DNA of 5,154 bases from an uncultured Anaerolineae bacterium. GTDB taxonomy: Bacteria > Chloroflexota > Anaerolineae > Anaerolineales > Villigracilaceae. A model generated the notes under the pieces. The model was not told the DNA's origin. It did not search any database and saw only the letters and a program-made list of their open reading frames with translations. Made by a program: the position numbers and the translations under genes. Below, one piece after another: positions 5,015-5,154 of this stretch. How positions within the stretch are numbered: the first letter of the stretch is position 1; every line of letters starts with the position of its first letter. The stretch is from positions 1-5,154 of the forward strand of contig CAIRYE010000115.1 in assembly GCA_903882765.1 (NCBI GenBank), in the 5' to 3' direction.

Positions 5015-5154
5015 ATGGCTATTACCGAGGTGATCAAATACGAGGGGAACAATACCACCTTCGTTTGGAAGCATCCGACCGAGGATTTTAATACCCTTAC
5101 GCAACTGATCGTCCACGAGACCCAGGAAGCGATCTTCTTTATGAACGGGCAGGC
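5015..5154 (+). CDS. SPFH-domain protein (YdjI / virion-core-like family), N-terminal part
   Basis: Partial gene cut by the right edge: 46 full codons, beginning MAITEVIKYEGNNTTFVWKH. The order of motifs, I-x-Y-E-G-x-N (7-13), VWKHPTEDFNT (17-27) and LIVHETQEAIFFMNGQ (31-46), is the characteristic opening of a bacterial SPFH family often labelled 'virion core protein' and related to Bacillus YdjI. The SPFH fold is shared with stomatin, prohibitin and flotillin, which organise membranes into assemblies; relatives usually also have a C-terminal zinc-ribbon or similar tail, which is not in view. The exact role is not established from this fragment. The ATG at 5015 has a strong ribosome site, GGAGGA (5002-5007), 7 nt upstream, so the start is secure. 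The gene is isolated from dnaA by a terminator and 308 nt, so it is a separate transcription unit. Confidence 0.85.
   Translation, partial: MAITEVIKYEGNNTTFVWKHPTEDFNTLTQLIVHETQEAIFFMNGQ

Noticed and set aside
4795..5058. 87-codon minus-strand frame with a hydrophobic stretch
   Set aside because: Its start lies inside the well-supported SPFH gene, it has no ribosome site, and hydrophobic residues are expected from A+T-rich DNA.

Overview
The window is a stretch of bacterial chromosome around a complete dnaA gene. The protein sequences fit a member of the Chloroflexota, most likely Anaerolineae. The reasons are the style of the DnaA N-terminus and AAA+ core, a DevS-like cytosolic GAF-GAF histidine kinase, and a class II HMG-CoA reductase next to it. 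This placement comes from recalled family resemblance, not from a search. Nothing points to a phage, plasmid, transposon, CRISPR array, tRNA or rRNA.

Layout. Positions 1-235 (minus strand) hold the first 78 codons of a class II HMG-CoA reductase that runs off the left edge. A 120-nt divergent intergenic region follows, with a strong sigma70-type promoter (TTGACA, 16 nt, TAGAAT) reading rightward. Positions 356-2032 encode a 558-aa soluble sensor histidine kinase (GAF, GAF, HisKA_3, HATPase). Its stop codon overlaps the ATG of a 283-aa EamA/DMT-type membrane transporter (2032-2883) as TAATG, so the two form a tightly coupled pair. A 433-nt non-coding region (2884-3316) contains a perfect 16-bp palindrome, an A+T-rich block of TTTAAACC-like repeats, a probable extended -10 promoter and a structured leader. 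dnaA (3317-4672, 451 aa) is followed 7 nt later by a textbook intrinsic terminator (4680-4706). After a 308-nt gap, the first 46 codons of an SPFH-domain protein (from 5015) run off the right edge.

How the genes relate. The kinase and transporter look like one transcription unit, but no response regulator is visible, so the kinase's partner must lie elsewhere. dnaA appears to be monocistronic, bounded by its own promoter and terminator, and dnaN is not beside it in this window. The HMG-CoA reductase (mevalonate metabolism) is transcribed away from the rest.

The points most worth checking are three. The first GAF domain of the kinase keeps residues matching the DevS/DosT heme ligand His and distal Tyr, so it may be a heme gas or redox sensor. 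The GGGTA/TACCC palindrome upstream of dnaA looks like an operator. The repeat-rich, DnaA-box-poor region before dnaA may be a regulatory or origin-related element. Three long frames begin with TTG codons that I do not accept as starts; the preferred starts are the ATGs at 356, 2032 and 3317.
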